DNA of 64,000 nucleotides from Phycicoccus sp. Soil748 (GTDB lineage Bacteria > Actinomycetota > Actinomycetes > Actinomycetales > Dermatophilaceae), in contig NZ_LMSC01000012.1 in the NCBI RefSeq assembly GCF_001428025.1, forward strand, positions 449,192-513,191. The letters run 5' to 3'. Made by a program: the position numbers and the translations under genes. The notes under the pieces were generated by a model, which saw only the letters and a list, made by a program, of their open reading frames with translations, had not been told where the DNA came from and made no database searches. Positions 24,054 to 32,167 of this stretch are shown one piece after another (position 1 is the first letter of the stretch; each line of letters opens with the position of its first letter).

Positions 24054-26729
24054 TCAGTGGGCGGCGTCGTGCCAGGACCGGCCGACGCCGACGCTGACCT
24101 CCAGCGGCACGTCCATCTCGACGGCACCACCCATCTCACGGCGGACCAGCGCCTCGACGTCCTCGGCCTCCCCCGGAGCGACCTCGAGGACGAGCTCGTC
24201 GTGGACCTGGAGCAGCTGTCTCGAACGCGCTCCCGACTCGGCCAGCGCCTTGTCGACGCGCAGCATCGCCAGCTTGATGATGTCGGCCGCCGACCCCTGG
24301 ATGGGCGCGTTGAGCGCCATCCGCTCCGCCATCTCGCGGCGCTGGCGGTTGTCGGACGTGAGGTCGGGCAGGTAGCGGCGCCGGCCCAGCATGGTCTGCG
24401 TGTAGCCCGTGCCGCGGGCCTCGGCGACCACCTCGGTCAGGTAGTCGCGCACCCCGCCGAAGCGGGCGAAGTACTCGTCCATGAGCCCCTGCGCCTCACC
24501 GGTGGAGATGGTCAGCTGCTTGGACAGGCCGAACGCGGACAGGCCGTAGGCGAGCCCGTAGGACATCGCCTTGACCTTGGAGCGCATCGCAGGGGTGACG
24601 TCCTGCGGCTCGACGGAGAAGACGCGCGAGCCGACGAAGCGGTGCAGGTCCTCCCCCGTCCGGAACGCCTCGATGAGGCCCTCGTCGCCGGACAGGTGGG
24701 CCATGATGCGCATCTCGATCTGGCTGTAGTCCGCGGACAGCAGCGACTCGTAGCCCTCCCCGACCACGAACACCTCACGGATGCGGCGCCCGGCGTCGGT
24801 GCGGATCGGGATGTTCTGGAGGTTGGGGTCGGTCGACGAGAGCCGGCCCGTGGCCGCGATGGTCTGCTGGTAGGTGGTGTGGATGCGGCCGTCGGCAGCC
24901 ACCGACTTCTGCAGGCCCTCGACGGTCACCCGCAGCCGCGCCGCGTCGCGGTGGCGCAGCAGGGCCTCGAGGAACGGGTGCTCGGTCTTGGTGAACAGGT
25001 CGGTGAGGGCGTCGGCGTCGGTGGTGTAGCCCGTCTTGGTGCGCCGCGTCTTGGGCAGGCCGAGGGTCTCGAAGAGGACCACCTGCAGCTGCTTGGGCGA
25101 GCCGAGGTTGATCTGGTCGCCGCCGATCGCGTCGTAGGCGTCCTGCTGCGCCTCGCGGACCTTGGCGGCGAAGTCCTTCTCGAGCTCGTCCATGACGGCG
25201 GTGTCGGCGGCGATGCCCGTGCGCTCCATCTCGGCGAGCACCCGCTCGAGCGGGAGCTCGACGTCACGCTGCAGCTCGGTGCCGCCGGTCGCCTCGAGCT
25301 GGTCGGTCAACGCCACCCCGAGGTCGAGGACGGCGCGCGCCCGGATCATCGCCTCCCGCGCGACGGCGTCGTCGTCGGCCGCGAAGTCGAGCAGCCCCTG
25401 GCCGGAGTCAGGGGTCTCGGCGCGCAGCTCGCGCCCGAGGTTGCGCAGGACGAGGTCGCCGAGGTCGTAGGAGCGCTGGTCGGGGCGCACGAGGTAGGCG
25501 GCCAGCGCGGTGTCCATGACGACCCCGCGCAGCTCGAACCCGCGCTCGGCGAGCGCCTGCAGCTGCCACTTGGCGTCGTGCAGGACCTTCGGGGAGTCGG
25601 GGTCGGCCAGCCAGGCCGCCAGCGCCGCCTCGGTCTTGGGGTCGGCCGTCGCGAGGTCGAGGTAGCCCGCTGGGCCCTCGCTCGGCGCGACCGCGACGGC
25701 GAGCGCCTCGCCGGCCCCGGCGCGGTAGTGACCCGTGACCGCCAGCCCCGCGGTCAGCCGCTGACCGTGCACGCCGTCGCCGAAGAACACCGCACCCGTG
25801 TCGGCGTCGAGCACCGAACCCTCGACCTCGAAGCCGTGGTCGGCCTCCTCCTGCGGCGCCTCGAGGTACTCGAACAGCCGGTCGCGCAGCACGCGGAACT
25901 CGAGGCTGTCGAAGACGGTGTGGACCTGCTCGCGGTCCCAGTTCTGGCGCTCGAGCTCGTCGATGGTCACCGGGAGCTCGAGGTCGCGCAGCAGGTGGTT
26001 GAGCCGGCGGTTGCGCAGGACACCGTTGAGGTGCTCGCGCAGCGACTCCCCCGCCTTGCCCTTGATCTCGCCGGCGTGGGCGACGACGCCCTGCAGGTCG
26101 CCGTAGAGGCCCAGCCACTTGGCGGCGGTCTTGGGGCCGACGCCGGGCACCCCTGGCAGGTTGTCGCTGGTCTCGCCGACGAGGGCGGCGAGGTCGCTGT
26201 AGCGCTCGGGGGCGACGAGGTACTTCTCCTCCACGGCCTTGGGGTCCATGCGCCAGACCTCGGACACGCCACGCACCGGATAGAGCAGGGTGACCTTGTC
26301 GGTGACCAGCTGGAAGGCGTCGCGGTCGCCGGTGCAGATGACGACGTCCATGCCCTGCGCGGTGGCCTGCGTGGTCAGCGTCGCGATCACGTCGTCGGCC
26401 TCGTAGCCGTCCATCTGCACGTGCTTGATCTTGAGGGCGTCAAGCACCTCCCGGACCAGGGCGACCTGTCCCTGGAACTCGCTCGGCGTCGCCGACCGGG
26501 TCGCCTTGTAGTCGGCGTACTCCTCGCTGCGGAACGTCTGCCGGCTGACGTCGAACGCGACGGCCACGTGGGTCGGCTGCTCGTCGCGCAGCACGTTGAT
26601 CAGCATCGACGTGAAGCCGTAGACGGCGTTGGTGTGCTGCCCGGTGCTCGTCGAGAAGTTCTCGACGGGCAGCGCGAAGAACGCCCGGTAGGCGAGGGAA
26701 TGACCGTCGAGGAGCAGGAGGCGACTCAC
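24054..26729 (-). CDS. polA: DNA polymerase I
   Basis: The 891-aa protein has a 5'-3' exonuclease domain (1 to about 310, with DGYEADDVIATL and GVGPKTAAKWL), a degenerate 3'-5' exonuclease domain (about 315-490, lacking a recognisable DxE catalytic set, as in other actinobacteria), and a family A polymerase domain with SADYSQIEMRIMAHLSG, the O-helix KAMSYGLAYG and QVHDELVLEV (841-850). It fills gaps in repair and removes Okazaki primers. The start is GTG at 26729: TAGGCT ends exactly 7 nt upstream, implying a leaderless mRNA. The start codon of the divergent thioesterase lies 19 bp away. Confidence 0.97.
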   Translation of the reverse strand: MSRLLLLDGHSLAYRAFFALPVENFSTSTGQHTNAVYGFTSMLINVLRDEQPTHVAVAFDVSRQTFRSEEYADYKATRSATPSEFQGQVALVREVLDALKIKHVQMDGYEADDVIATLTTQATAQGMDVVICTGDRDAFQLVTDKVTLLYPVRGVSEVWRMDPKAVEEKYLVAPERYSDLAALVGETSDNLPGVPGVGPKTAAKWLGLYGDLQGVVAHAGEIKGKAGESLREHLNGVLRNRRLNHLLRDLELPVTIDELERQNWDREQVHTVFDSLEFRVLRDRLFEYLEAPQEEADHGFEVEGSVLDADTGAVFFGDGVHGQRLTAGLAVTGHYRAGAGEALAVAVAPSEGPAGYLDLATADPKTEAALAAWLADPDSPKVLHDAKWQLQALAERGFELRGVVMDTALAAYLVRPDQRSYDLGDLVLRNLGRELRAETPDSGQGLLDFAADDDAVAREAMIRARAVLDLGVALTDQLEATGGTELQRDVELPLERVLAEMERTGIAADTAVMDELEKDFAAKVREAQQDAYDAIGGDQINLGSPKQLQVVLFETLGLPKTRRTKTGYTTDADALTDLFTKTEHPFLEALLRHRDAARLRVTVEGLQKSVAADGRIHTTYQQTIAATGRLSSTDPNLQNIPIRTDAGRRIREVFVVGEGYESLLSADYSQIEMRIMAHLSGDEGLIEAFRTGEDLHRFVGSRVFSVEPQDVTPAMRSKVKAMSYGLAYGLSAFGLSKQLTISTGEAQGLMDEYFARFGGVRDYLTEVVAEARGTGYTQTMLGRRRYLPDLTSDNRQRREMAERMALNAPIQGSAADIIKLAMLRVDKALAESGARSRQLLQVHDELVLEVAPGEAEDVEALVRREMGGAVEMDVPLEVSVGVGRSWHDAAH

Positions 26730-26736
26730 GCATGGC

Positions 26737-26742
26737 AGCCTA
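26737..26742 (-). promoter_or_regulatory. Candidate -10 element of leaderless polA promoter
   Basis: TAGGCT on the minus strand ends 7 nt before the polA GTG; the same hexamer and spacing precede pyk. Confidence 0.55.
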
Positions 26743-26748
26743 TTGCCC

Positions 26749-27180
26749 GTGACCGACACCAACGACTTCGCCTCGACGCTGAAGGCCATCGAGGACCTCA
26801 ACCCCGACTCGCTGCTGCACCGCATGCACATCGAGATCCTCGAGGGGACCCCTGACCGGGTCGTCGGCCGCATGCCCGTCGAGGGCAACACCCAGCCCTA
26901 CGGCCTCCTGCACGGCGGCGCCTCGGTCGTCCTGGCCGAGTCGCTGGGCTCGATCGGTGCGGCCCTGCACGCCGGTCCCTCGCGCATCGCGGTCGGGCTG
27001 GACATCAACGCCACCCACCACCGCGCTGCCCGCTCCGGGTACGTCACGGGCACCGCGACCGCCCTGTCGCTGGGCGGCACCCTGGCGAGCTACGAGGTCG
27101 TGATCACCGACGAGCAGGACCGGCGCGTGTGCACGTGCCGGATCACCTGCCTGATCCGCGACGCCGCCCCCGGCGCCTGA
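26749..27180 (+). CDS. Hotdog-fold thioesterase (PaaI/MenI-like)
   Basis: The 143-aa single-domain hotdog protein has YGLLHGGASVVLAESLGS (51-68); HGG and the following Glu64 are the usual catalytic elements of PaaI/EntH-type acyl-CoA thioesterases. It hydrolyses an acyl- or aroyl-CoA; the DHNA-CoA thioesterase of menaquinone synthesis is a common role for such actinobacterial proteins, but that is inference. GTG at 26749 is preferred; TTG at 26743 adds two residues. It diverges from polA. Confidence 0.87.
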   Translation: MTDTNDFASTLKAIEDLNPDSLLHRMHIEILEGTPDRVVGRMPVEGNTQPYGLLHGGASVVLAESLGSIGAALHAGPSRIAVGLDINATHHRAARSGYVTGTATALSLGGTLASYEVVITDEQDRRVCTCRITCLIRDAAPGA

Positions 27181-27194
27181 GGAGGACGCGCGGC

Positions 27195-27241
27195 GGGCGC
27201 CCCGGGGGGTACGGCGCGCGGGCGCCTGGGGACGTACGGCG
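27195..27241. repeat. Imperfect 22-bp direct repeat between convergent genes
   Basis: Two copies starting with GGGCGCC and ending with GTACGGCG (27195-27216 and 27220-27241) match at about 18-19 of 22 positions. They fill the gap between the thioesterase and the GNAT gene. Role unknown; a weak GC-rich terminator region is possible. Confidence 0.5.
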
Positions 27242-27823
27242 TCAGCCGGCGAGGCGGTTGGCCGACGCGGCGGCGCGGGCGCGCAGCGAGCGACGGCGGT
27301 GCAGCAGCGCGTCCAGCGTGTGCTGGCGCTGCTCGTCGGCGCCGAGGCGGCGACGCAGCGCCGCCACGGTGGTGATGCGCCGGACGACCTGGGAGCTGAA
27401 GCCGAGGCGGGCGAAGAACCGGTTGGCGTCACGGTCCTGGGCCGGCACGTTGCAGCCGATCTGGTCGCAGCCACGCGAGTCGGCGTAGAGGCTCACCGCG
27501 CCCATGAGCTGCTTGGCGACCCCGTGCTTGCGGGCCTCCGGCACGACGTAGAGCTGGTCGATGGTCACGCAGGGCGCCTCGGTGAGCGCCGAGAACGGGC
27601 TGGTGGCAGCGACGGCGAAGCCGACCGCGCGGCCGTCGGCCATGGCGACATACGCCCGCACGTCCTCGCGCGTCAGGGCTGCTGCGACCCGGCCCTCGGA
27701 GGCGGCGCGTGCGGCGACCTCGGGACTGACACCGGCCTCCACCCGCGAGGACATCCACAGCTCGGTGAAGGAGCGCTGCTCGTCGTCACGCACACGTCGG
27801 ACACTGATCGCGGGACGGCTCAC
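27242..27823 (-). CDS. GNAT family N-acetyltransferase
   Basis: The protein is about 193 aa with a GNAT core: central strand VTIDQLYVVPEARKHGVAKQLM, where ARKHGVA is the acetyl-CoA-binding loop, and NRFFARLGF in the last helix-strand. The C-terminal 45 residues are Arg-rich (HTLDALLHRRRSLRARAAA) and look able to bind nucleic acid or ribosome. GTG at 27823 is preferred because GGAGG lies 5 nt upstream; ATG at 27835 would place that GGAGG inside the gene. Substrate unknown. Confidence 0.82.
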   Translation of the reverse strand: MSRPAISVRRVRDDEQRSFTELWMSSRVEAGVSPEVAARAASEGRVAAALTREDVRAYVAMADGRAVGFAVAATSPFSALTEAPCVTIDQLYVVPEARKHGVAKQLMGAVSLYADSRGCDQIGCNVPAQDRDANRFFARLGFSSQVVRRITTVAALRRRLGADEQRQHTLDALLHRRRSLRARAAASANRLAG

Positions 27824-27972
27824 CGGTTCCTCCATCGTCGACGGTATGACTCCTGTGCGCGCGGCTCCCCCGAAGACCGCCGGCGGGAGGGTGGCCCCGC
27901 CAGACGTAGGACTCTAGGGCCATCGCCGCGAGTTCGTGAAGGGTTCAACAAGACTCGGCTCCGGAAGTGAAT

Positions 27973-27992
27973 GGGCTTGCCTGTGGCAGCCC
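27973..27992 (-). terminator. Candidate terminator after the second GNAT gene
   Basis: GGGC-T-TGCC and GGCA-GCCC form an 8-bp stem with one bulge and a 3-nt loop, 45 bp past the stop of the pdtaR-GNAT unit. No T-run follows. Confidence 0.45.
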
Positions 27993-28036
27993 GTGTTTCG
28001 GCTCGACGACGACTGCCTCGAAGGCGTCGGACGTGC

Positions 28037-28567
28037 TCACAAGGCCTGCTCATAGACGTAGTCGTCCTCGTAGCGTTCGCCCACGAGGAAGCGCTTGGTG
28101 CCCACCCGCTCGAAGCCGCTCTTGCCGTAGAAGCGCTGGGCCCGCTCGTTGAGCTGGTTGACCCCGAGCCAGGCCCCGGCCGACCCCCGGGCGCGGGAGG
28201 CGTCGAGGCAGGCCTCCATGAGCAGGCGGCTGGTGCCGGCGCCGTGCCGGTCGGGCAGCACGTAGATCTTGCTCAGCTCGGACGTCGGGTGGTGGCGCAG
28301 CGCCGCGCGCACGTCCGGGTCGGCCGGCTCACCGGTGACGAGCATGGCGTACCCGGTGGCGTGGCCGTCCTCCTCGGCGAGGAACAAGTCACGCGCGGGG
28401 TCGGCGAGGTAGCCCTCGAAGCACTCCTGTGACAGGACGGTCGCGATGAACGTGTCGATCGACGCCTGGGTCGTGTGCGGCGGGCACGCGAGGGCGAAGG
28501 TGGCTGCCGCCACGGCGGCGAGCGTCACGGCGTCGGCCGGTGTGGCCGACCGCACCTGCACGGGCAC
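28037..28567 (-). CDS. GNAT family N-acetyltransferase
   Basis: The 176-aa protein covers the full GNAT fold: ATPADAVTLAAVAAATFALA at the N-terminus, SELSKIYVLPDRHGAGTSRLLM with the acetyl-CoA loop RHGAGT, and ERAQRFYGKSGFERVG at the C-terminus, close to PhnO/RimI-type acetyltransferases. The GTG start lies 3 bp after the pdtaR stop, so the two are translated together; the acceptor is unknown. A weak hairpin lies downstream (27973-27992). Confidence 0.86.
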   Translation of the reverse strand: MPVQVRSATPADAVTLAAVAAATFALACPPHTTQASIDTFIATVLSQECFEGYLADPARDLFLAEEDGHATGYAMLVTGEPADPDVRAALRHHPTSELSKIYVLPDRHGAGTSRLLMEACLDASRARGSAGAWLGVNQLNERAQRFYGKSGFERVGTKRFLVGERYEDDYVYEQAL

Positions 28568-28570
28568 GGC

Positions 28571-29179
28571 TCAGGCCTTGTCCATGCCGCTGACTACCGC
28601 ATCGGCGACCTCGCGCATCCCGAGCCGGCGGTCCATGGCCGTCTTCTGGATCCAGCGGAACGCCTCAGCCTCGGTCACCTTGAGCTTCTTCATGAGGATG
28701 CCCTTGGCGCGGTCGACGGCCTTGCGCGTCTCGAGCCGCTCACCGAGGTCGGCGATCTCGCTTTCGAGCGCCTTGACCTCGGTCCAGCGGTGCCGGGCGA
28801 TGTCGATGGCGGGCGTGAGGTCCGAGGCAGTGAACGGCTTGACGATGTAGGCCATCACTCCGGCGTCGCGGGCCCGCTCGACGAGCTCGGTCTGGCTGAA
28901 GGCGGTGAGCATGACGACGGGGCAGATCTTCGCGGAGCCGATCTCCTCAGCGGCGGTGATGCCGTCCATGACGGGCATCTTCACATCCATGATGACGAGG
29001 TCGGGGGTGAGCTCCTTGGCCATCTCGACGGCCTGCTCGCCGTTGCTCGCCTGCCCGACGACCTCGTAGCCGGCCTCCGTGAGCATCTCCGCGAGGTCGA
29101 GCCGGATGAGGGCCTCGTCCTCGGCGACGAGGATGCGGGTCGACTTCGAGGGCGCGGTCTGGGCTTCGGTCTCGCTCAC
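28571..29179 (-). CDS. pdtaR: ANTAR-domain response regulator (PdtaR-like)
   Basis: The 202-aa protein has a receiver domain with the phospho-acceptor D65 in LVIMDVKMPVMDG, switch residues in VMLTAFSQ and IVKPF, and a C-terminal ANTAR domain (about 130-195: RLETRKAVDRAKGILMKK, then AFRWIQKTAMDRR). The family member Rv1626/PdtaR is the partner of kinase PdtaS and binds RNA hairpins to antiterminate transcription. No kinase gene is adjacent. The GTG at 29179 is chosen because TATGCT ends exactly 7 nt upstream; ATG at 29191 would lie within that promoter element. Confidence 0.95.
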   Translation of the reverse strand: MSETEAQTAPSKSTRILVAEDEALIRLDLAEMLTEAGYEVVGQASNGEQAVEMAKELTPDLVIMDVKMPVMDGITAAEEIGSAKICPVVMLTAFSQTELVERARDAGVMAYIVKPFTASDLTPAIDIARHRWTEVKALESEIADLGERLETRKAVDRAKGILMKKLKVTEAEAFRWIQKTAMDRRLGMREVADAVVSGMDKA

Positions 29180-29186
29180 GGGGACG

Positions 29187-29192
29187 AGCATA
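29187..29192 (-). promoter_or_regulatory. Candidate -10 element of leaderless pdtaR promoter
   Basis: TATGCT on the minus strand ends 7 nt before the GTG at 29179. Upstream is a short repeat of AACGTGC around 29200-29215. Confidence 0.55.
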
Positions 29193-29384
29193 GGAGACGC
29201 ACGTTAACGGCACGTTGCCCGGTCACGCGTCCGCCCCCCTGCCGTCGCGGTGCGGACGCCTCTGGACGCACCACTTCCCGCGAACGACGTACTCGGCGTG
29301 CGGGAATCAGCCGTTTCGACGGTTTTGGTGCTGGGGCACGGTGCGTTGAGGTCCGGTCAACCGCGTTCTCCCAGGGGGTCGAAC

Positions 29385-30458
29385 ATGCGACATGGACTCA
29401 GCACCGTGCTGCCCGTGGCACTGCTGGCATCTCTGGCTGCGTGCTCCGCGGGTCGCACTGCGGAGCACGGGACGGTCACCGTCACGGTCACGCGCGACCA
29501 GCCGACGAAGACCGTCGTGACACCATCCACGGCGCCACCTGGCCGGAGCGTCACCGCCTCGGCCACGAGCAGCCAACCACCCCACGCGGAAGTCGGCCTT
29601 CGCCCGGGTGAAGGGTGGCAGCCAGGCGCGGATGTGGCGCTGGTGCGAACTTCGGCCGACCTACCCGGGAAACCGCCGTCGTGGTCCTCGGTGATCATCG
29701 ACGGGGTCACCAGGTACGGCCTCCTGGAGCTCGACTTCGCGGCCAACCACGGCAACAGCGGTGGTCCGGTGATCAACGCCAGAGGCCAGGCCGTCGGCCT
29801 GGTCGACGCGCAGACCGACTATGTGAACGACCAGGGCGCGCAGTCGGGAGAACGACAGGGCGACCGGCTTGCGGTCGCTGCGTCGACGGCGCAGAAGGAC
29901 CTCGAGCGGTGGAGGTCGGATCCCGAGTCGATCAGGCCGCCGGACTGCGCGGAGGTCATCGGACCTGATGGCGAGCGGATGCCGGCAGACCAGTACCCGC
30001 AGGACATCGCCCAACAGGCGTTCCAGACATTGCGCATCTACTTCGGGTCGGTCAACAACGGCGACTACCCCACTGCGCTGGCGCAGCTTGCCCACCCGGT
30101 CTCAGTGGGGGAGTTCGCCCGGCGCGTCAAGAGCGCGAACGACACCGACTTCGAGGTCGGGGACGTCTCGTTGGACGCGGTCGGGAACCCCGTCGTGTCG
30201 TTGACGTTCCAGAGTCACCAGGACGCAGGGGACGGCCCTGCTGACCGGCCGGAGGAAACCTGCACCCGGTGGTCCTTGGACTACCAGTTCAGCAAGGTCA
30301 ACGGCCTGTGGCTGATCGAGCGTGCGCGCAGGAACACGACCACGAGCCGGCAGACCAACCGTGCAGCTGACCGGTCGCGCCGTCCATGGGACGACTACCC
30401 GCGCTGGTGCCGAAGATGGGACTCGAACCCACACGCCCTTGCGAGCAGAGCATTTTGA
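29385..30458 (+). CDS. Lipoprotein with a truncated trypsin-like domain, running into antisense tRNA-Leu
   Basis: The 357-aa protein has a lipobox LAAC (Cys20), a Thr/Ser/Pro linker (about 25-65), then a remnant of a trypsin/HtrA-like fold: DVALVR (the usual catalytic-Asp motif, D83) and NHGNSGGPVINARGQAVGL with Ser125. The catalytic-His segment and the central loop between Asp and Ser are missing, so protease activity is doubtful. A second domain follows (about 195-335, DIAQQAFQTLRIYFGSVNNG onward) resembling a small stress/NTF2-like module. The last about 18 residues are the reverse strand of tRNA-Leu, so the natural C-terminus was probably lost. ATG at 29385 gives the signal peptide directly; codon use is somewhat less GC-biased than its neighbours. 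Confidence 0.65.
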   Translation: MRHGLSTVLPVALLASLAACSAGRTAEHGTVTVTVTRDQPTKTVVTPSTAPPGRSVTASATSSQPPHAEVGLRPGEGWQPGADVALVRTSADLPGKPPSWSSVIIDGVTRYGLLELDFAANHGNSGGPVINARGQAVGLVDAQTDYVNDQGAQSGERQGDRLAVAASTAQKDLERWRSDPESIRPPDCAEVIGPDGERMPADQYPQDIAQQAFQTLRIYFGSVNNGDYPTALAQLAHPVSVGEFARRVKSANDTDFEVGDVSLDAVGNPVVSLTFQSHQDAGDGPADRPEETCTRWSLDYQFSKVNGLWLIERARRNTTTSRQTNRAADRSRRPWDDYPRWCRRWDSNPHALASRAF

Positions 30459-30490
30459 GTGCTCCGTGTCTGCCATTCCACCACTTCGGC
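30405..30490 (-). tRNA. tRNA-Leu(CAA)
   Basis: The 86-nt gene folds as a class II tRNA: acceptor GCCGAAG / CTTCGGC, discriminator A and encoded CCA at 30405-30407, anticodon loop CTCAAAA between GAGCA and TGCTC (anticodon CAA, reading UUG), a long variable arm, and a T-arm with GGGTTCGAGTCCC. A lipoprotein gene on the opposite strand ends inside it. Confidence 0.97.
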
Positions 30491-30592
30491 GCACCCGCCG
30501 GACGGGCCGACGGACGGTGCGGGACGAGCATACAAGCGCGGGAGGGCGCCACCGGACACACGAACGCCGCGCCGGGGACGACCCACCGCGGC

Positions 30593-30620
30593 GCGCGTGC
30601 CGGCCGGGCCGGGCACGCGC
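30593..30620 (-). terminator. Candidate pyk terminator
   Basis: GCGCGTGCC (30593-30601) and GGCACGCGC (30612-30620) make a 9-bp stem with a 10-nt loop 13 nt after the pyk stop and before tRNA-Leu. Confidence 0.6.
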
Positions 30621-30632
30621 CCTACAGCCGCT

Positions 30633-32084
30633 TCAGTCCTGGAGGTCCTCGTAGGCCGGGGCCACCTTGTTGACGGCGTCGCCCATCTTGTGGACCCGCA
30701 GCGCGTTGGTGGAGCCCGGGATGCCGGGCGGCGAACCGGCGACGAGGATGACCAGGTCGCCCTCCTTGACGCGGCCGGACCCGAGCAGCGACTTGTCGAC
30801 CTGGTGGGCCATCTGGTCGGTGTGCCGGGCCATGGGCACGAGGAACGTCTCGATGCCCCAGGCCAGGGCGAGGCGGGAGCGCGTGTGCGGTTCGGGCGTG
30901 AACGCCAGCATGGGGATCCGCGGCCGGATGCGCGACATGCGCTTGGCCGTGTCACCCGACTGTGTGAAGGTGATGAGGTACTTCGCCCCGAGCAGCTCGC
31001 CGATCTCGACCGCTGCGGCGGACACCGCGCCACCCATGGTGTGGGGCTTGGTGCCGAGGGGGCGGATGCGGTCGAGGCCGTGCTCCTCGGTGCTCTCGAT
31101 GATGCGGGCCATCGTCTCCACCGCCGTGATGGGGTGGGCGCCCACGCTCGTCTCGCCGGAGAGCATCAGCGCGTCGGCGCCGTCGAGGACGGCGTTGGCG
31201 GCGTCGGAGGCCTCGGCGCGGGTGGGCCGTGGGTTGTCGATCATCGACTCGAGCACCTGCGTCGCGACGATGACGGGCTTGGCGTTGGCGCGGGCGATCT
31301 CGATGGCGCGCTTCTGGACGAGCGGCACCTCCTCGAGGGGCAGCTCGACGCCCAGGTCGCCGCGCGCCACCATGACGCCGTCGAAGGCGCCGATGATCTC
31401 GACGAGGTTCTCGACCGCCTGCGGCTTCTCGATCTTGGCGATGACCGGCAGCCGGACGCCGACCTCGTCCATCACCTCGTAGACGTCGTCGAGGTCCTTG
31501 GCGGAGCGGACGAACGACAGCGCGATCATGTCGGCGCGGAGCTTCAGGGCCCAGCGCAGGTCGGCCTTGTCCTTCTCGGACAGCGCCGGGACGGAGACCG
31601 CGACACCCGGCAGGTTGATGCCCTTGTTGTTGGAGACGGTGCCGCCCACCGTCACCTTGCAGCGCACGTCGGTCTCGGTGACCTCTACGGCCTCGAGGGC
31701 GACCTTGCCGTCGTCGATGAGGAGCGCGTCGCCGGGGCGCACGTCGCCCGGCAGGCCCTTGTAGGTGGTGCCCACCTCGGACGCGGAGCCGTCGACCTCG
31801 CGCGTGGTGATGGTGAACTCCGCGCCGTTGGCGAGCTCGACCGGGCCGTCCTTGAAGCGGGCGGTGCGGATCTTGGGCCCCTGCAGGTCGACGAGGATGC
31901 CGACGGCGTGGCCGGTCTCGTCGCTGGCCGCCCGGATGGAGCGGTAGATCTCCTCGTGCACGGAGTACTCGCCGTGGGAGAGGTTGAGGCGGGCCACGTC
32001 CATGCCGGCGACGACGAGCTCACGGATGCGCTCAGGGCTGGAGACAGCCGGGCCGAGGGTGCAGACGATCTTGGCGCGACGCAT
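30633..32084 (-). CDS. pyk: Pyruvate kinase
   Basis: The 483-aa protein is full length. It makes pyruvate and ATP from phosphoenolpyruvate and ADP. Visible are the N-terminal RAKIVCTLGPA, the substrate loop MDVARLNLSHG, LLIDDGKVALE in the B domain, MVARGDLGVELP near the catalytic Lys/Glu/Asp cluster, and the C-terminal allosteric domain (about 350-483). ATG at 32084 is preceded at 7 nt by TAGGCT without a Shine-Dalgarno, so it is likely leaderless; the longer upstream frame is spurious. It lies downstream of gltD, separated by a strong terminator. Confidence 0.97.
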   Translation of the reverse strand: MRRAKIVCTLGPAVSSPERIRELVVAGMDVARLNLSHGEYSVHEEIYRSIRAASDETGHAVGILVDLQGPKIRTARFKDGPVELANGAEFTITTREVDGSASEVGTTYKGLPGDVRPGDALLIDDGKVALEAVEVTETDVRCKVTVGGTVSNNKGINLPGVAVSVPALSEKDKADLRWALKLRADMIALSFVRSAKDLDDVYEVMDEVGVRLPVIAKIEKPQAVENLVEIIGAFDGVMVARGDLGVELPLEEVPLVQKRAIEIARANAKPVIVATQVLESMIDNPRPTRAEASDAANAVLDGADALMLSGETSVGAHPITAVETMARIIESTEEHGLDRIRPLGTKPHTMGGAVSAAAVEIGELLGAKYLITFTQSGDTAKRMSRIRPRIPMLAFTPEPHTRSRLALAWGIETFLVPMARHTDQMAHQVDKSLLGSGRVKEGDLVILVAGSPPGIPGSTNALRVHKMGDAVNKVAPAYEDLQD

Positions 32085-32091
32085 GGGACCG

Positions 32092-32097
32092 AGCCTA
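32092..32097 (-). promoter_or_regulatory. Candidate -10 element of leaderless pyk promoter
   Basis: TAGGCT on the minus strand ends 7 nt before the pyk ATG, identical to the polA arrangement. Confidence 0.6.
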
Positions 32098-32124
32098 TCG
32101 GGCAGGTCGCAGCGGACGTGACCC

Positions 32125-32161
32125 CGGTCACCCTGCGGACAGGCGTCCCGCAGGGTGACCG
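32125..32161 (-). terminator. gltBD terminator
   Basis: CGGTCACCCTGCGG and CCGCAGGGTGACCG form a perfect 14-bp stem with a 9-nt loop, 6 nt after the gltD stop. It is the strongest hairpin in the window, although no T-run follows. Confidence 0.88.
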
Positions 32162-32167
32162 AGGCGG

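Noticed and set aside
24006-26855. 949-codon frame opposite polA
   Set aside because: PolA motifs are complete on the minus strand; this is a high-GC shadow.
30430-30458. Extension CRRWDSNPHALASRAF of the lipoprotein as a genuine domain
   Set aside because: These residues are the reverse complement of tRNA-Leu, a well-known annotation artefact; they cannot be a conserved protein end.
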